A stretch of 64,000 nt of DNA from Clostridiales bacterium Firm_07 (GCA_001604005.1 LVAM01000010.1:369924-433923), one strand, 5' to 3'; shown: positions 28,022 to 38,461, counted from the first letter of the stretch. The notes: a model not told the origin generated them from the sequence alone. Made by a program: numbers and translations.

Positions 28022-31000
28022 TTATTCAGCGGGAATGATGGCGGCAAGATCTTCGAGAGTAAAGGTAATGCCGTAATCCAGCGTGGAAGAGTCGCCCCAC
28101 GGCACGAAACTGAGTCTCACGCCCGTAACGGCTTCCTCGAGACTGACGAAGTTGTCCAGCGTCGCGGCTGCTGTAACAACGCTCATTGCGTCAAAGGTAA
28201 CGTAGTGGCGGGCGGGAGTGGTTTCGGTCGCCTCGATCTCCACGAACTCGTATGCGACGCCGTCAAGTGAAACGACGTTGTCGCCCTCGACCTTTTCGGG
28301 ATCGAGAACCAACGAGAAGTTGACGTTAAACTCATCCCAACGGTCGTCTCGCACGTAGTAGCCGACACAGACGGTCGTTTCCTCGTCCATATCCGCGCAG
28401 TGCTCCAAGATCACGGCGCCGTCCCAGTTGGTGGATTCAAGACCGCAAACCGTGCAGACATATTTGCCGAGCGTATAGTCGTATTCGTACCGGTGTCCGG
28501 GCTCGATCTCACGTTCGAACCAAACGTCGCCGCAGTGGACGCAATATCTCTTTTCAAGACCGGGCTGCGAGCAAGTGGCGGGCACGGTAAGTTCGGTATA
28601 TTCGTGGCTCTCAATCCACCGACCGCATCGTCTGCAGGCGGCGTGGCACTCGTCGATCTTTTCCAGATCGTGATTTTCCGCGATCGGCGCATATTCATCG
28701 TGCGTTTGACCGCATTTCGCACATACCTGATGCCGCACTTCGTAAATATAGCAACCTTCGTTATCTTGCTCCGTGGAAAGGGTGCGATATTCGTGTTCGG
28801 TGCTATACGGCCAAGCGCTCTTTTCCGTCATCGTCACTTCCGCCGTACGGGTCTCCTCGTCATATCCGAACATCCAGATCAGGTCGCGATATACTTCACA
28901 GCCCACGCGGCGCTCCACGACCTGCCGTGCCATCACGAAATGGCAAGGCTCGGGATCGCTGACCGCGCATCTGTCTACCACAAGGCCGTCCTCAATGCCG
29001 ATATAGCGATGCCAGTTGACGTCGCACGCGGTGTTCTCGGGCTTCACGGAAACTTCACTGTGTTTGCCGCAAGCGCATTCACGATAGATGACGTTGCCCT
29101 CGCAAACGGCGCCGAAATCGCTCAACGGATAAACTTCTTTGACGAAAAGTTGGTGACCACCGTAATATTCTCTCGTCACGTCCTCGCCGCAATGCAGGCA
29201 GTTCAGCAGCACGCGGACGCCGCTCTCGCAATCCTCTCCTCTGAGGAACTGCACCGCCGTCACGCGCAGATCGTCCTCATCGTGATCGACACGCTCGGAC
29301 GATTCCGAATCGCTGTCTTTCAGGGTGAAATACGGGCTCCTCAACAGGGCTCTCGGATCTTCCACACGATCCGGGATATGCTCGACGTCGAATACGCCGT
29401 CATACCATTCTACGGTTTCAAGATACACGCAAGGTCTCACCTCAACGGATGTGCGGATCTCCACGTACGCGTCACCGCAATCCGGGCAGAGCTCGTAATA
29501 GATATCCGCGCCCGTGGTGGGATCGATATATTTGTCACTCATGGATTTTTGATGGTATGCTCTCTGATATTCGCGCGTCTGATATTCGCCGACCACCGTG
29601 TAGTTGTCTTCATCCGCAAAGACGTTGTCGAGATCCACGTTGTCGCCTTGCAGCAGAGAAACATCGTTGACCATAATGACACAGATCTTTTTCAATTGAT
29701 ACTCGGCGCAGTTTTCGTGCTCATATCCTTCGTACTGTTCGGTCAGCATCAAACCGCAATCCGGGCAGTAGTAGCAACCGGAGTCGTTGCCCCAACTGTA
29801 CCGCATACCGTTGCGGTTGAAGGTATAACCGCTCGAATGTTTCGCGCAGCCGTCGACGCAAGTATATTGCATCAACATATGGTGCGCGCAAACGCCGAAC
29901 TCGGAGAGATCCACAAACGAGGTGGGAACGGCAACACCGTCTTCAAAGAAGAGGTGATCCGCCAGCACTTTGCCGCAAGTGCGGCAGGTGACCGTAAGCG
30001 TTACGCCTTCCTCGCAATCGGTCTCGTTGGCGTATTCGGCTTGCACTTCAAGATCGCGGTGACCGAGTTTTACGTTTTTGACGAACTCTTTGCCGCAGAC
30101 CGTGCAGTAATAATGATAGTGAGAATATTCGTCACAGGCGCTCGCTTGTGCCACGTAGGCAAACTCATACCGGTGGCAGGAGAAAGCGTTGTCAAGCGGA
30201 TTACTGTCGGAAATGTACTTGGCGGTGCCGGTGGCGCTGTTGACAAGGAAGGTCACGTTCAGTATATCCGATCCGGCATTTTGGGACATCCGGTCGAAAT
30301 AGTCTTTAAACAGCGCGGTGGCGGCGGCAAGCAGTTCCTCGGAAGGATCTTCCACGGCCTCAAACTCATACGTTTCGGCATTCGGCGCGACGACCGTTAC
30401 TTGCATCTCCATGACGGAAGTCGCCGTCAGCATCAGTTCCACGATCCAGGTGTTCACGCAGTCGTCGGCGACCATAATGCCCGCCGATTGACCGAGATCG
30501 AGCGTGTAGATTTTCTTGACCAGCGGCTGTACGTAGTAAGTTTCGCCGTCAAAGTCGAGCGGCATACCGTATTCCCTATAATAATAGGAGTATTTGCCGT
30601 CGAAACCGTCTTTAGCCCCGGACATCATTTCGTTGTACAGCGAGTCGGTATAGTCGATCACGTAGGTGACGATGCCGGTTTCCTCGTCATAGGCAAAGGA
30701 AAGGAACTGATCGCCGTATTTGTATCTGTTGCGCAGATATTTTTCAACAGCGTCTTTGATATTGGCGCGGTTTTTCTCCACGTCGAAGTACGCCGCTTTG
30801 GCGTTGACCTCGGCGACCATCGCCGCGTAGTCCGTCGCGCTTGCGTTGTCGGCAAGGATCTCCACCTCGCCGCTTGCCATACCGGGCAGATCCACGGTGA
30901 TATCCAGCGAGAGGAACGCGCCGTCCATCGTGGTGGTCACTTTCAGACCGATCGCACTGCCGAACTGTTCCAGGATCGCGGCGATCCGATCGTGCAAGCT

Positions 31001-34000
31001 GACCGGCTCCGCGTCGTTGCCGTTGCCCGCGTCATCGCCGCCATCCTGATCGACGGGTTCGTGTCCGTCGTCTTTGCCGTCTTCTTCAAAAGGCTTGCCG
31101 TCGGAAGCGTATTCGGAAGGCTTGCCATCGGGGCCGCTTTCTCCGGCATATTGTCCGGGGATGTTCGCGTTTTCGGGCTGATCGGGGTTGACTTTGTTGC
31201 CACCGCCCATTTGCTGCATCATGCGGATCAACCCCGGCAGCAGGTCGTACACGGTCTGATTTTTCAGAGAAGCGTACATTTCCTGTGCCGACGCGATCTG
31301 CTGAGCCAGCGTTTGGTCGTCCATTCCGAGGAAGGTCGACACTTTCAGCGCAAGGACTTGCGGATCCGCGAAAATCTCCGCCGGATCTTTCTGCATTCTA
31401 AGCAGATCTTTGGCGCTCGCGTCCTCTTTTCCGGTGACGAACGGCGCCGCGATATCCATCAGATCCAAAATGTCGCTCACTTCGATGCCGTAACCTTTCA
31501 GCATCGTGATGGCTTCGCCCACCGTCATATTCTTGACGGCCGTCACAAGATCGTTGCAGAACTTGTCGTAAGCGCCCGCGCCGTAAAGGTCGGTCGCAAT
31601 GTCGGCAAGCGTCTTGGTGGCAAGCAGGTCGTTGAGCGCGACAAGTTTCGCCAGATCCAGCGTCAGCGTGGCTTTGCCGTTCTTACGCTCTACCGAGAAC
31701 AGATAGTTCGCCACCATCATATCGACGTTGGTATAGGAGCCTTTGTCGGCTTTCAAGACTTTGGCAAGCATCGGCAGCACTTCGGTCTGCACCGTCGGCA
31801 ACAGTTCCAGCACCGCGTTTGCCTGACCACCCGGCGTCATATCCGAAAGCAGTACGCCGAGATCCATCTTGGCGTAGAACGCGTGCGTGGTCTGCGTAGA
31901 GCCGCCCGCGGCGGAATTTACCACGAGGTTGGTCACAAAACCGTACTCGGGTTTTTGGTTTTCATCTTTATTTTGACTCGAAGAGAAATCAAAGAGTTCG
32001 TCGTAATCCAACGTGGGATCGTCGCCGTTGTAGAAGAGATAGACGAAACCGTCTTCAAAATATCCGGTGGCGGCAAAGGTCTTGGTTTCGCCGTCGGTCA
32101 GGAGACGGATCTCGCCGCTGCCGTAGCCGGTCAACTCGCCGTCTTTGTTGACGCCGATCGAGGCTTCCGCAAATTCCACTTCCACGCCCAGTTTTTCAAC
32201 GGGGTTGAATTTGACGTTGTGGAGACGGAACGCGACCTCACCGTTCAAGATCGATTCGGCAAGCGTTGCAAAGTAGGTCTCCGGCAAGGTGGTGGCGTGA
32301 CAACGGGTGCAAATGAAGTCGCCGTTATGTCCGAGGGCGGGCACGTATTCGCTCTTCTCGACAACGCCGCACTTGGTGCAGGTCTTGGCAAGATAGCCGT
32401 TCTCGGTACAATTGGGCTCCACGCGGGCTTCGGTAAAGGTGTGCGTACAGCCTTGACCGCAAACCGAGCAAACGCCGTTCACCATCGTGTGCGCGCCGGT
32501 GGCGGGAAGTCCCGCCGCGCCGCAGATCAGGCAAATTTGCCCTTCACCGCAAGTGGGCGCCGCGATATTCCAGGTGTGCCCCGCCGCCACAGGGCTTGTG
32601 CGGTAGGCGTCTTGGCAGCGCACGCAGATGTGTTCGGTATAACCGTCTTCGGTACAGGTGGGCGCGTGGACGGTCTCGGCGTATCTGTGGCCGAGCGCCG
32701 CTTTTTCATCGCCGCGATACGTGTAATGACAATCGGGGCAGGTGTAGGTGGTATAGCCGCCGAGCGTACAGGTCGCGGGCGTCACCACTGCCGTGAAGTT
32801 GTGGCTCTTTTGGAGCAACGTCGCGGTATAGCTCTCATCGCAACCTTCGTGCGCGCAGGTATAGACAACGTAGCCTGCCGCCGTGCAGCTGGCTTCTTGT
32901 CTGTCGCTTTCCTGCCAATCGTGGCCGAGCGCCGCGATGGAGGTGGTGTAAGAGTGCGTGCAGACCGAGCAAGTGTGCAACACCGAACCTGCCACGGTGC
33001 AGGTCGCGGGCGTTACGGTCTCCTTGTATTTGTGACCGGTCGCGGGCAAAAACTCTTTGCTGACCACGAGGCCGCAGCGGGTGCAGACCACCGTCACGTA
33101 GCCGTCACTCGTACAAGTGGGCGCGACGCGGATCTCTTTTTCGTTGTGTCCGAAACGCACGCAACGCTCCGCGGGCGTCATTCGCGTGACGGTATAATAA
33201 GAGAAGTGATCGGTCTCAAAAACGGCGAAACCGTTTTCGTATCTCGCGTCCTGGGCAACGAGGTTATCGCCGTCGATCCAGAAGATCACGATGCTGTCGG
33301 GGTCCTCGCCCTCTTCCAATTCATACGGGATACGGACCGTGACCTTGCCGCCGAACTTGTTGTCGGCGTTGATCGCGTTGCCGTCGGAAGTGGCGCCGAA
33401 TTCATAAACGTTCTCGCCCGCGATCATCTCCTGATCTTCGGGAGAAAGAGCAAGCGCGTCGATCGCGTCTTGCGTTGCGACACCCGCCGAGATGGTCACG
33501 TCGGTGCCGAGCGCGTCTTTGGTATCCTGATCCAGTTGAATGGTGGCGGCGTTCAGCGCGATCTCATCGGAGTTTTGCAACTGATCGTTGGTCACTGTCG
33601 CCTCGGTCGTCGCAACGACAGCCGTTTTGGTCGCCGTGCAGCCGGTGTGCGTACAATGGAAGGTCGTCACACTGCCGACCGTTTCACCCTCGTCCCACGC
33701 GTGCGCGTTGGCGTCGGTGAAAGCTTCAGTCTTGACGAAACCGCAATCCTGGCAGGTGTAAGTATATTCGCCCGCCGCTTGGCAGGTCGCGGCTTTGGTG
33801 ATGGTTTTCACGAAATGGTGTTCGGTAATGGCGGTGTCTTTCGTCACCGTTTTGCCGCATTCCGAACACTTGCCCTCGTAATGATCGACGCGGCAGAGTC
33901 CCGCTTCGTGCTTTTTCTCCGAGGAAACGAACGCGTAAGCGCCCTCGCCTTCGTCGGGCACGCTGTGACCGGGCGCGGCAACGATCTCATCGTCATAGTG

Positions 34001-34783
34001 ATCGCCGCAACGCGAGCAGGTGTGCGTGGTAAAGCCGTTTTCGGTGCAAGTGTGATCCGTCGTTTCCACGATCGAATAATCGTGTCCGAGCGCGGGCTCG
34101 GTGGCGGCGCAGACCGTGCAGGTGTGCCCTTGGGTACAGGTGCGGTCGTGATCCCAGGCGTGTCCTTCCGCGGGGGTCTCAACTTCATTGACGTAATCGC
34201 AATCGTTGCACTCCGTGCGCGTTTTACCCTTGGTGGTACAACTTGCCACCGCAATGGTTTCGGTGGGTTTCAGATTGTGCGAGGCGGGCACTACGGTCGC
34301 CGCCAACGTGATCTCATTCTTTCCTTCGGCATCCGAGAAATACGTGTTGCAATCGCAAGACCAATACTCGATGTTGCCGGGCGTGGTGCAAGTTTTTGCC
34401 ACGGGGTCGTGATGCGTCAGGGTGTGGACGTGATCTTCAAGCGCAAGGCAAACTTCGCACACGCCGTTTTTATAGCGGTGCGCGGCAAGATCGCCCGATT
34501 CAAAGGTCTCGGTACCCTGCTCTCCGCATTCGCAGGAGAAATAGTATCTCGCCTTTTGACGGCAGGTGGCGTCCGAGACTTTATAGGTCGCGGTGGTCAC
34601 CTTTTTGTCAAAGACGTGCGTATGTCCTTGCGACAGGTTCTCGTTGTCTTTCGGTTCTTCCGATGCCGGAGCTGCCGGTGTGTCTTGCGGTTTTTCCTTT
34701 TTGCAAGCCGTCAGCGAAACGGCAAGCGCAAAGATCATCGCAAGGCAGAGAAGAAGGCAAAAGACTTTCAGAAATTTTGACAT
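28022..34783 (-). CDS. Giant surface lipoprotein with many Cys/His repeats
   Basis: About 2253 aa from ATG 34783; the longer frame to 34933 lacks a ribosome site and lies upstream of the predicted transcript start. Signal peptide with lipobox LTAC (Cys27), then a Pro/Ala/Glu linker. Repeats of 40-50 aa follow, built as TCT-x-x-G-Y-x-x-x-x-C-x-x-C-G ... ALGH, in three blocks: roughly residues 60-430, 570-860 and 1600-2130. Between blocks one and two is a beta domain (GKVTVRIPYELEEGEDPD ... VFETDHFSYYTVTR) often found in clostridial surface proteins. Between two and three lies a long region without Cys repeats, with an acidic Gly/Asp/Pro-rich stretch near residue 1210. The paired CxxC with regular His suggests metal binding or redox-stable small domains; ligand and role are unknown. 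It has no LPXTG or SLH anchor. Confidence 0.85.
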   Translation of the reverse strand: MSKFLKVFCLLLCLAMIFALAVSLTACKKEKPQDTPAAPASEEPKDNENLSQGHTHVFDKKVTTATYKVSDATCRQKARYYFSCECGEQGTETFESGDLAAHRYKNGVCEVCLALEDHVHTLTHHDPVAKTCTTPGNIEYWSCDCNTYFSDAEGKNEITLAATVVPASHNLKPTETIAVASCTTKGKTRTECNDCDYVNEVETPAEGHAWDHDRTCTQGHTCTVCAATEPALGHDYSIVETTDHTCTENGFTTHTCSRCGDHYDDEIVAAPGHSVPDEGEGAYAFVSSEKKHEAGLCRVDHYEGKCSECGKTVTKDTAITEHHFVKTITKAATCQAAGEYTYTCQDCGFVKTEAFTDANAHAWDEGETVGSVTTFHCTHTGCTATKTAVVATTEATVTNDQLQNSDEIALNAATIQLDQDTKDALGTDVTISAGVATQDAIDALALSPEDQEMIAGENVYEFGATSDGNAINADNKFGGKVTVRIPYELEEGEDPDSIVIFWIDGDNLVAQDARYENGFAVFETDHFSYYTVTRMTPAERCVRFGHNEKEIRVAPTCTSDGYVTVVCTRCGLVVSKEFLPATGHKYKETVTPATCTVAGSVLHTCSVCTHSYTTSIAALGHDWQESDRQEASCTAAGYVVYTCAHEGCDESYTATLLQKSHNFTAVVTPATCTLGGYTTYTCPDCHYTYRGDEKAALGHRYAETVHAPTCTEDGYTEHICVRCQDAYRTSPVAAGHTWNIAAPTCGEGQICLICGAAGLPATGAHTMVNGVCSVCGQGCTHTFTEARVEPNCTENGYLAKTCTKCGVVEKSEYVPALGHNGDFICTRCHATTLPETYFATLAESILNGEVAFRLHNVKFNPVEKLGVEVEFAEASIGVNKDGELTGYGSGEIRLLTDGETKTFAATGYFEDGFVYLFYNGDDPTLDYDELFDFSSSQNKDENQKPEYGFVTNLVVNSAAGGSTQTTHAFYAKMDLGVLLSDMTPGGQANAVLELLPTVQTEVLPMLAKVLKADKGSYTNVDMMVANYLFSVERKNGKATLTLDLAKLVALNDLLATKTLADIATDLYGAGAYDKFCNDLVTAVKNMTVGEAITMLKGYGIEVSDILDLMDIAAPFVTGKEDASAKDLLRMQKDPAEIFADPQVLALKVSTFLGMDDQTLAQQIASAQEMYASLKNQTVYDLLPGLIRMMQQMGGGNKVNPDQPENANIPGQYAGESGPDGKPSEYASDGKPFEEDGKDDGHEPVDQDGGDDAGNGNDAEPVSLHDRIAAILEQFGSAIGLKVTTTMDGAFLSLDITVDLPGMASGEVEILADNASATDYAAMVAEVNAKAAYFDVEKNRANIKDAVEKYLRNRYKYGDQFLSFAYDEETGIVTYVIDYTDSLYNEMMSGAKDGFDGKYSYYYREYGMPLDFDGETYYVQPLVKKIYTLDLGQSAGIMVADDCVNTWIVELMLTATSVMEMQVTVVAPNAETYEFEAVEDPSEELLAAATALFKDYFDRMSQNAGSDILNVTFLVNSATGTAKYISDSNPLDNAFSCHRYEFAYVAQASACDEYSHYHYYCTVCGKEFVKNVKLGHRDLEVQAEYANETDCEEGVTLTVTCRTCGKVLADHLFFEDGVAVPTSFVDLSEFGVCAHHMLMQYTCVDGCAKHSSGYTFNRNGMRYSWGNDSGCYYCPDCGLMLTEQYEGYEHENCAEYQLKKICVIMVNDVSLLQGDNVDLDNVFADEDNYTVVGEYQTREYQRAYHQKSMSDKYIDPTTGADIYYELCPDCGDAYVEIRTSVEVRPCVYLETVEWYDGVFDVEHIPDRVEDPRALLRSPYFTLKDSDSESSERVDHDEDDLRVTAVQFLRGEDCESGVRVLLNCLHCGEDVTREYYGGHQLFVKEVYPLSDFGAVCEGNVIYRECACGKHSEVSVKPENTACDVNWHRYIGIEDGLVVDRCAVSDPEPCHFVMARQVVERRVGCEVYRDLIWMFGYDEETRTAEVTMTEKSAWPYSTEHEYRTLSTEQDNEGCYIYEVRHQVCAKCGQTHDEYAPIAENHDLEKIDECHAACRRCGRWIESHEYTELTVPATCSQPGLEKRYCVHCGDVWFEREIEPGHRYEYDYTLGKYVCTVCGLESTNWDGAVILEHCADMDEETTVCVGYYVRDDRWDEFNVNFSLVLDPEKVEGDNVVSLDGVAYEFVEIEATETTPARHYVTFDAMSVVTAAATLDNFVSLEEAVTGVRLSFVPWGDSSTLDYGITFTLEDLAAIIPAE

Positions 34784-34843
34784 AACTCTTTCCTTCCTTT
34801 TTTGATTTTTTCCGCGCCGCGCGGCGCGGATAGGACCATTTTC

Positions 34844-34872
34844 AATATACACCTGTTTTTGGTAAAAGTCAA
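34844..34872 (-). promoter_or_regulatory. Promoter of the giant lipoprotein gene
   Basis: Minus-strand TTGACT (34867-34872), a 17-nt spacer and TATATT (34844-34849). The leader contains a perfect GC palindrome (34812-34829) shortly before the ribosome site. Confidence 0.8.
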
Positions 34873-34916
34873 GAGCGAAAAAGTAGAAAATATATACAAT
34901 AAAGTAAAATAAAGTC

Positions 34917-34946
34917 AAAAGCCCCGCCGGCAAGGCGGGGCTTTTT
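34917..34946. terminator. Terminator of the fumC-malic enzyme-epimerase operon
   Basis: GCCCCGCC/GGCGGGGC stem (34921-34928 with 34934-34941) flanked by A and T runs. Confidence 0.9.
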
Positions 34947-34948
34947 CG

Positions 34949-35830
34949 TCAGTCGTTTACGGTGATGGTGAAAGCGGAAGTGTAAGTTTTGCCGGCGTCA
35001 AGGCGGATCATCTCGGGTTTGGTGGCAAAATCGTCGATTACACCGTCGATCGCGGGCATACCGTGCCAGGGTTCGATGCAGACGAACGGCGCGTCGGTTT
35101 TCGGCATATGCCAAAGCCCCAGATGCGGCATTCCCGGGTAGTTTACGGTCACGGAGCGGCTGTTTTTGCGGGAGCGGAGCGACACGGTTTCGGGCATATG
35201 GCAGAAAAAGATGGCGTCACTGTCGAAAAGCTCGTGCCGGAGCGGGAGCACGCGATCGTTTTCCAGCGGCACGGGCAGTTCGTTGCCGGTATACAGACGG
35301 CGGGGCGAAAACTCCCATTTCGTCACTTTGGCGGGCTCGGCAAATTCGATATAATAATCGTCAAACTGTTCGCCTTTCGCAAACGGCACGTTGAAACCGG
35401 TGTGCCCGCCGTAAGAAAAGGGCAGTATCTCCTCTCCGCGGTTCTCCACAGTAAAACGGTTTTCCAGTTTGTTGCCTTCAAGGGTATACGTCATACGAAA
35501 AGAAAACTCAAAGGGATATTGCGCGCGGGTCTTCTCGTTGGAAAGGTACTCAAAAGTGATACTGTTTTCGGACTTTTCCACCATTTGAAACTCCTCGTAG
35601 CGCACGAAACCGTGCAGGGGCATCTCGTAGGTCTTGCCGCCGTAGGTATACTTGCCCTCAAACAGTCTGCTGCAAATCGGGAACATAATCGGCGCGTGCT
35701 CGCCCCAATATGCGGGATCGCCGTACCACACGTATTCCGTGCCCGTCTTTTTGCCGAAAAGCGATACCAGTTCCGCCCCTTTTGTGTCAAACCCGGCGCG
35801 AAGATATTCGTTCTCCAAAGTGTAATTCAT
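34949..35830 (-). CDS. Aldose 1-epimerase family protein (LacX-like)
   Basis: 293 aa. Beta-sandwich mutarotase family: YTLENEYLRAGFDTKGAELVSL at the N-terminus, PICSRLFEGKYTYGG, PLHGFVRYEEF with the substrate His, and SYGGHTGFNVPF with the second catalytic-type His. The LacX branch acts on hexoses or hexose phosphates of uncertain identity. ATG 35830 follows AGGAG. It is 28 nt after malic enzyme and ends in a terminator, so it is the last gene of a fumarase/malic enzyme operon, an unexpected partner. Confidence 0.88.
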   Translation of the reverse strand: MNYTLENEYLRAGFDTKGAELVSLFGKKTGTEYVWYGDPAYWGEHAPIMFPICSRLFEGKYTYGGKTYEMPLHGFVRYEEFQMVEKSENSITFEYLSNEKTRAQYPFEFSFRMTYTLEGNKLENRFTVENRGEEILPFSYGGHTGFNVPFAKGEQFDDYYIEFAEPAKVTKWEFSPRRLYTGNELPVPLENDRVLPLRHELFDSDAIFFCHMPETVSLRSRKNSRSVTVNYPGMPHLGLWHMPKTDAPFVCIEPWHGMPAIDGVIDDFATKPEMIRLDAGKTYTSAFTITVND

Positions 35831-35858
35831 ACTTTTGCTCCTTATATGTTAATGGATT

Positions 35859-37031
35859 TTAGAATCTTGCAACGCCGCTTTCCCTTGCCGCGCGCATCAC
35901 GGCGGCGGCAACGGTATCCGCCACGCGGGGGTCAAGCGGAGAGGGAATGATATTTTCGCGGTTGCGCTCGTTCTCCGGGATCATTCCGGCAAGGGCAAGC
36001 GACGCCGCCGCTTTCATCTCCTCGTTGATACGGCGCGCGCGGCACGCGAGCGCCCCCTTGAAAATGCCGGGAAACGCAAGCAAATTGTTGATTTGATTGG
36101 GAAAATCCGATCTGCCCGTGCCCACGATTTCCGCGCCCGCGGCAAGAGCCTGATCGGGCATAATTTCGGGCGTGGGGTTCGCCATCGGGAAAACGACGGC
36201 GCGCGGCGCCATCGAGGCGACCATCGCTTTACTCACGATGTTCGGCGCGGAAACGCCGATCATCACGTCCGCCCCCAGCATCGCCGCGGAAAGGTCGCCG
36301 TGCACAAGTTCTTCGTTGGTAAGTGCCGCCATCTCACGGTGCGCGGGATTGTCGGCGGCAATATCGCGCGAGAGAATCCCCGCTCTGTCTACCATCACAA
36401 GGTGCCTCACGCCCATACGGAGCAAGTGCTTGCCGATCGAGATGCCCGCCGCGCCCGCGCCGTTGATGACCACACGCGCCTCGGAGATCTCTTTTCCGAC
36501 GACTTTCAACGCGTTGATCAGCGCCGCCGCCACCACGATCGCGGTGCCGTGCTGGTCATCGTGAAAGATCGGAATATCGCAAATTTCCTGCAAACGCCGC
36601 TCGATCTCAAAACAGCGCGGCGCGGAAATGTCTTCCAGATTGATGCCGCCGAAACTGCCCGACAGCAGATACACGGTGCGCACGATCTCGTCCACGTCCT
36701 TGCTTTTCACACAAAGCGGGAAAGCGTCCACGTCGGCAAAACGCTTGAAAAGCACGCACTTTCCTTCCATCACGGGCATACCCGCCTCGGGGCCGATGTC
36801 TCCGAGCCCCAACACCGCCGTGCCGTCGGTCACCACCGCCACGAGATTGTGCCGACGCGTGAGCGTGAAAGAAAGATCGGGATTTTTCCGTATCGCAAGG
36901 CAGGGTTCCGCCACGCCGGGGGTGTAAGCAAGAGAGAGATCCTCGCGCGTCTCAACGCGAACGCGGGACGTTACTTCAATCTTTCCCTGCCATTCGGCGT
37001 GCTTTTTGAGGGCTTCTTCACCGATCGTCAT
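35859..37031 (-). CDS. NAD(P)-dependent malic enzyme
   Basis: 390 aa, the size of the short bacterial form. It decarboxylates malate to pyruvate. Visible are the N-terminal domain SLAYTPGVAEPC, the malate-site LGLGDIGPEAGMPVMEGK, the metal site IFHDDQHGTA, and the dinucleotide-binding loop VVINGAGAAGISIGKHLL. Cofactor preference is not predictable by eye. Its ATG overlaps the fumC stop (ATGA), coupling fumarate hydration to malate decarboxylation: fumarate to malate to pyruvate. Confidence 0.94.
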   Translation of the reverse strand: MTIGEEALKKHAEWQGKIEVTSRVRVETREDLSLAYTPGVAEPCLAIRKNPDLSFTLTRRHNLVAVVTDGTAVLGLGDIGPEAGMPVMEGKCVLFKRFADVDAFPLCVKSKDVDEIVRTVYLLSGSFGGINLEDISAPRCFEIERRLQEICDIPIFHDDQHGTAIVVAAALINALKVVGKEISEARVVINGAGAAGISIGKHLLRMGVRHLVMVDRAGILSRDIAADNPAHREMAALTNEELVHGDLSAAMLGADVMIGVSAPNIVSKAMVASMAPRAVVFPMANPTPEIMPDQALAAGAEIVGTGRSDFPNQINNLLAFPGIFKGALACRARRINEEMKAAASLALAGMIPENERNRENIIPSPLDPRVADTVAAAVMRAARESGVARF

Positions 37032-38410
37032 CCGTCTTCTCCTTTCGCCATTTTGCGCGGATCGACAAGGCTGTCAAACTCTTCACCGGACAAAAGCCCG
37101 AGTTCCGCGCACGCCGCGCGCAAAGAAAGATCGTTTTCGGCGGCGTATTTGGCGGCTTTTGCCGCTTTTTCGTACCCCATTGTGGGGGATAATGCCGTCA
37201 CCAGCATCAAAGAACGCTCCACGTTCTCGCGCATACGCGCTTCGTCCGGTTCGATCCCTTCCACACACCGCGCGCGAAAATTCTCCATCGCGTCGGAGAG
37301 GAGCCGCACCGAGCGCAAAAAATTGTCGGCGATCAGCGGCAAATAAACGTTCAGTTCAAAATTTCCCTGCGACGCGGCGATACCGATGGCGGTATCGTTT
37401 GCCATCACCTGCACCGCCACCATCGAGATCGACTCGCATTGCGTGGGGTTGACTTTGCCGGGCATAATGGAAGAACCCGGCTCATTGGCGGGGATCCTGA
37501 TCTCGCCGAGCCCCGTGCGCGGACCGGAAGAGAGCCAACGGACGTCGTTGGCAATCTTCATCAGATCGACGGCAAGGGCTTTTAGCGCGGCGTGCGCCAC
37601 GACGAACTCATCTTCGGAAGAAAGCGCGTGAAAACCGTTGTCGGCGGCGGTAAAGGTTTCACCCGTCAGCGCGCCGATCTCCTCCGCCACCCGCTTGCCG
37701 AACCCGCGCGGGGCGTTGAGCCCCGTTCCGATCGCCGTGGCGCCCAGCGCGAGCGCGCGCAATCGGTCGATATTGGAAAGCATTTTTTCATCTTCCGCAA
37801 GCGACGCGCGCCAGCCGCCGATCTCCTGTCCAAAGGTCATCGGCACGGCGTCCTGCAAATGGGTGCGCCCGCATTTGAGCACGTCCGCATAGCGCGTTTC
37901 AAGCGTTCCGAAGGCGTCGATCAACGCGCGCAAAGAGGGGAGCAGGCGTTTTTGCACCGCAAGCACGGCAGCAATGTGCATCGCGGCGGGAAACGTGTCG
38001 TTGGAACTCTGCGAAAGATTGACGTCGTCGTTGGGGTGGAGCAACGTTTCACCCGCCTGTTCGTTGGCACGGTGCGCGATCACCTCGTTGACGTTCATAT
38101 TGGTCTGCGTGCCGCTGCCGGTCTGAAAAACGACAAGCGGAAAATGCGCGTCCAGCGCGCCGCTTGCCACCTCTTTTGCCGCCGCGGTGAGATATTCGCG
38201 TTTGCGGGGCGTCATTTTCTCCGGCAACAGCGCGGCGTTTGCGCGCGCCGCCGCCTCTTTGACGATCCCAAAGGCGTGCACGATCTCGGCGGGCATACGC
38301 TCGCCCTCAAAAACAAAGTTGCGCCGCGAGCGCTCCGTTTGCGCGCCATAGTAAGCTTCTTTCGGCACTTTGATCTCCCCCAGCGAATCGTGTTCGATGC
38401 GATACGGCAT
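37028..38410 (-). CDS. fumC: Class II fumarate hydratase
   Basis: 460 aa from ATG 38410 (protein begins MPYRIEHDSLGE). It hydrates fumarate to malate. The superfamily signature GSSIMPGKVNPTQCE contains the catalytic serine. FQTGSGTQTNMNVNEVIAHRA favours fumarase over the related aspartate ammonia-lyase, which has GAGTSTNMN at this point. A GTGAGAG sequence precedes the start. An in-frame extension of 12 codons upstream is unsupported. Class II fumarase is oxygen-stable and iron-free. It stands upstream of malic enzyme and downstream of a small ORF. Confidence 0.93.
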   Translation of the reverse strand: MPYRIEHDSLGEIKVPKEAYYGAQTERSRRNFVFEGERMPAEIVHAFGIVKEAAARANAALLPEKMTPRKREYLTAAAKEVASGALDAHFPLVVFQTGSGTQTNMNVNEVIAHRANEQAGETLLHPNDDVNLSQSSNDTFPAAMHIAAVLAVQKRLLPSLRALIDAFGTLETRYADVLKCGRTHLQDAVPMTFGQEIGGWRASLAEDEKMLSNIDRLRALALGATAIGTGLNAPRGFGKRVAEEIGALTGETFTAADNGFHALSSEDEFVVAHAALKALAVDLMKIANDVRWLSSGPRTGLGEIRIPANEPGSSIMPGKVNPTQCESISMVAVQVMANDTAIGIAASQGNFELNVYLPLIADNFLRSVRLLSDAMENFRARCVEGIEPDEARMRENVERSLMLVTALSPTMGYEKAAKAAKYAAENDLSLRAACAELGLLSGEEFDSLVDPRKMAKGEDG

Positions 38411-38461
38411 ATCTCTCACTCTCTTTCCAAAGCAAAATAGTGGCACAACGGTATATGAAAA

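Noticed and set aside
28400..34780. A 2126-codon open frame on the plus strand, opposite the giant lipoprotein gene
   Set aside because: It is antisense to a gene with signal peptide, promoter and clear repeats. The open frame arises because the real gene avoids TTA, CTA and TCA codons. The antisense product has no domain logic.
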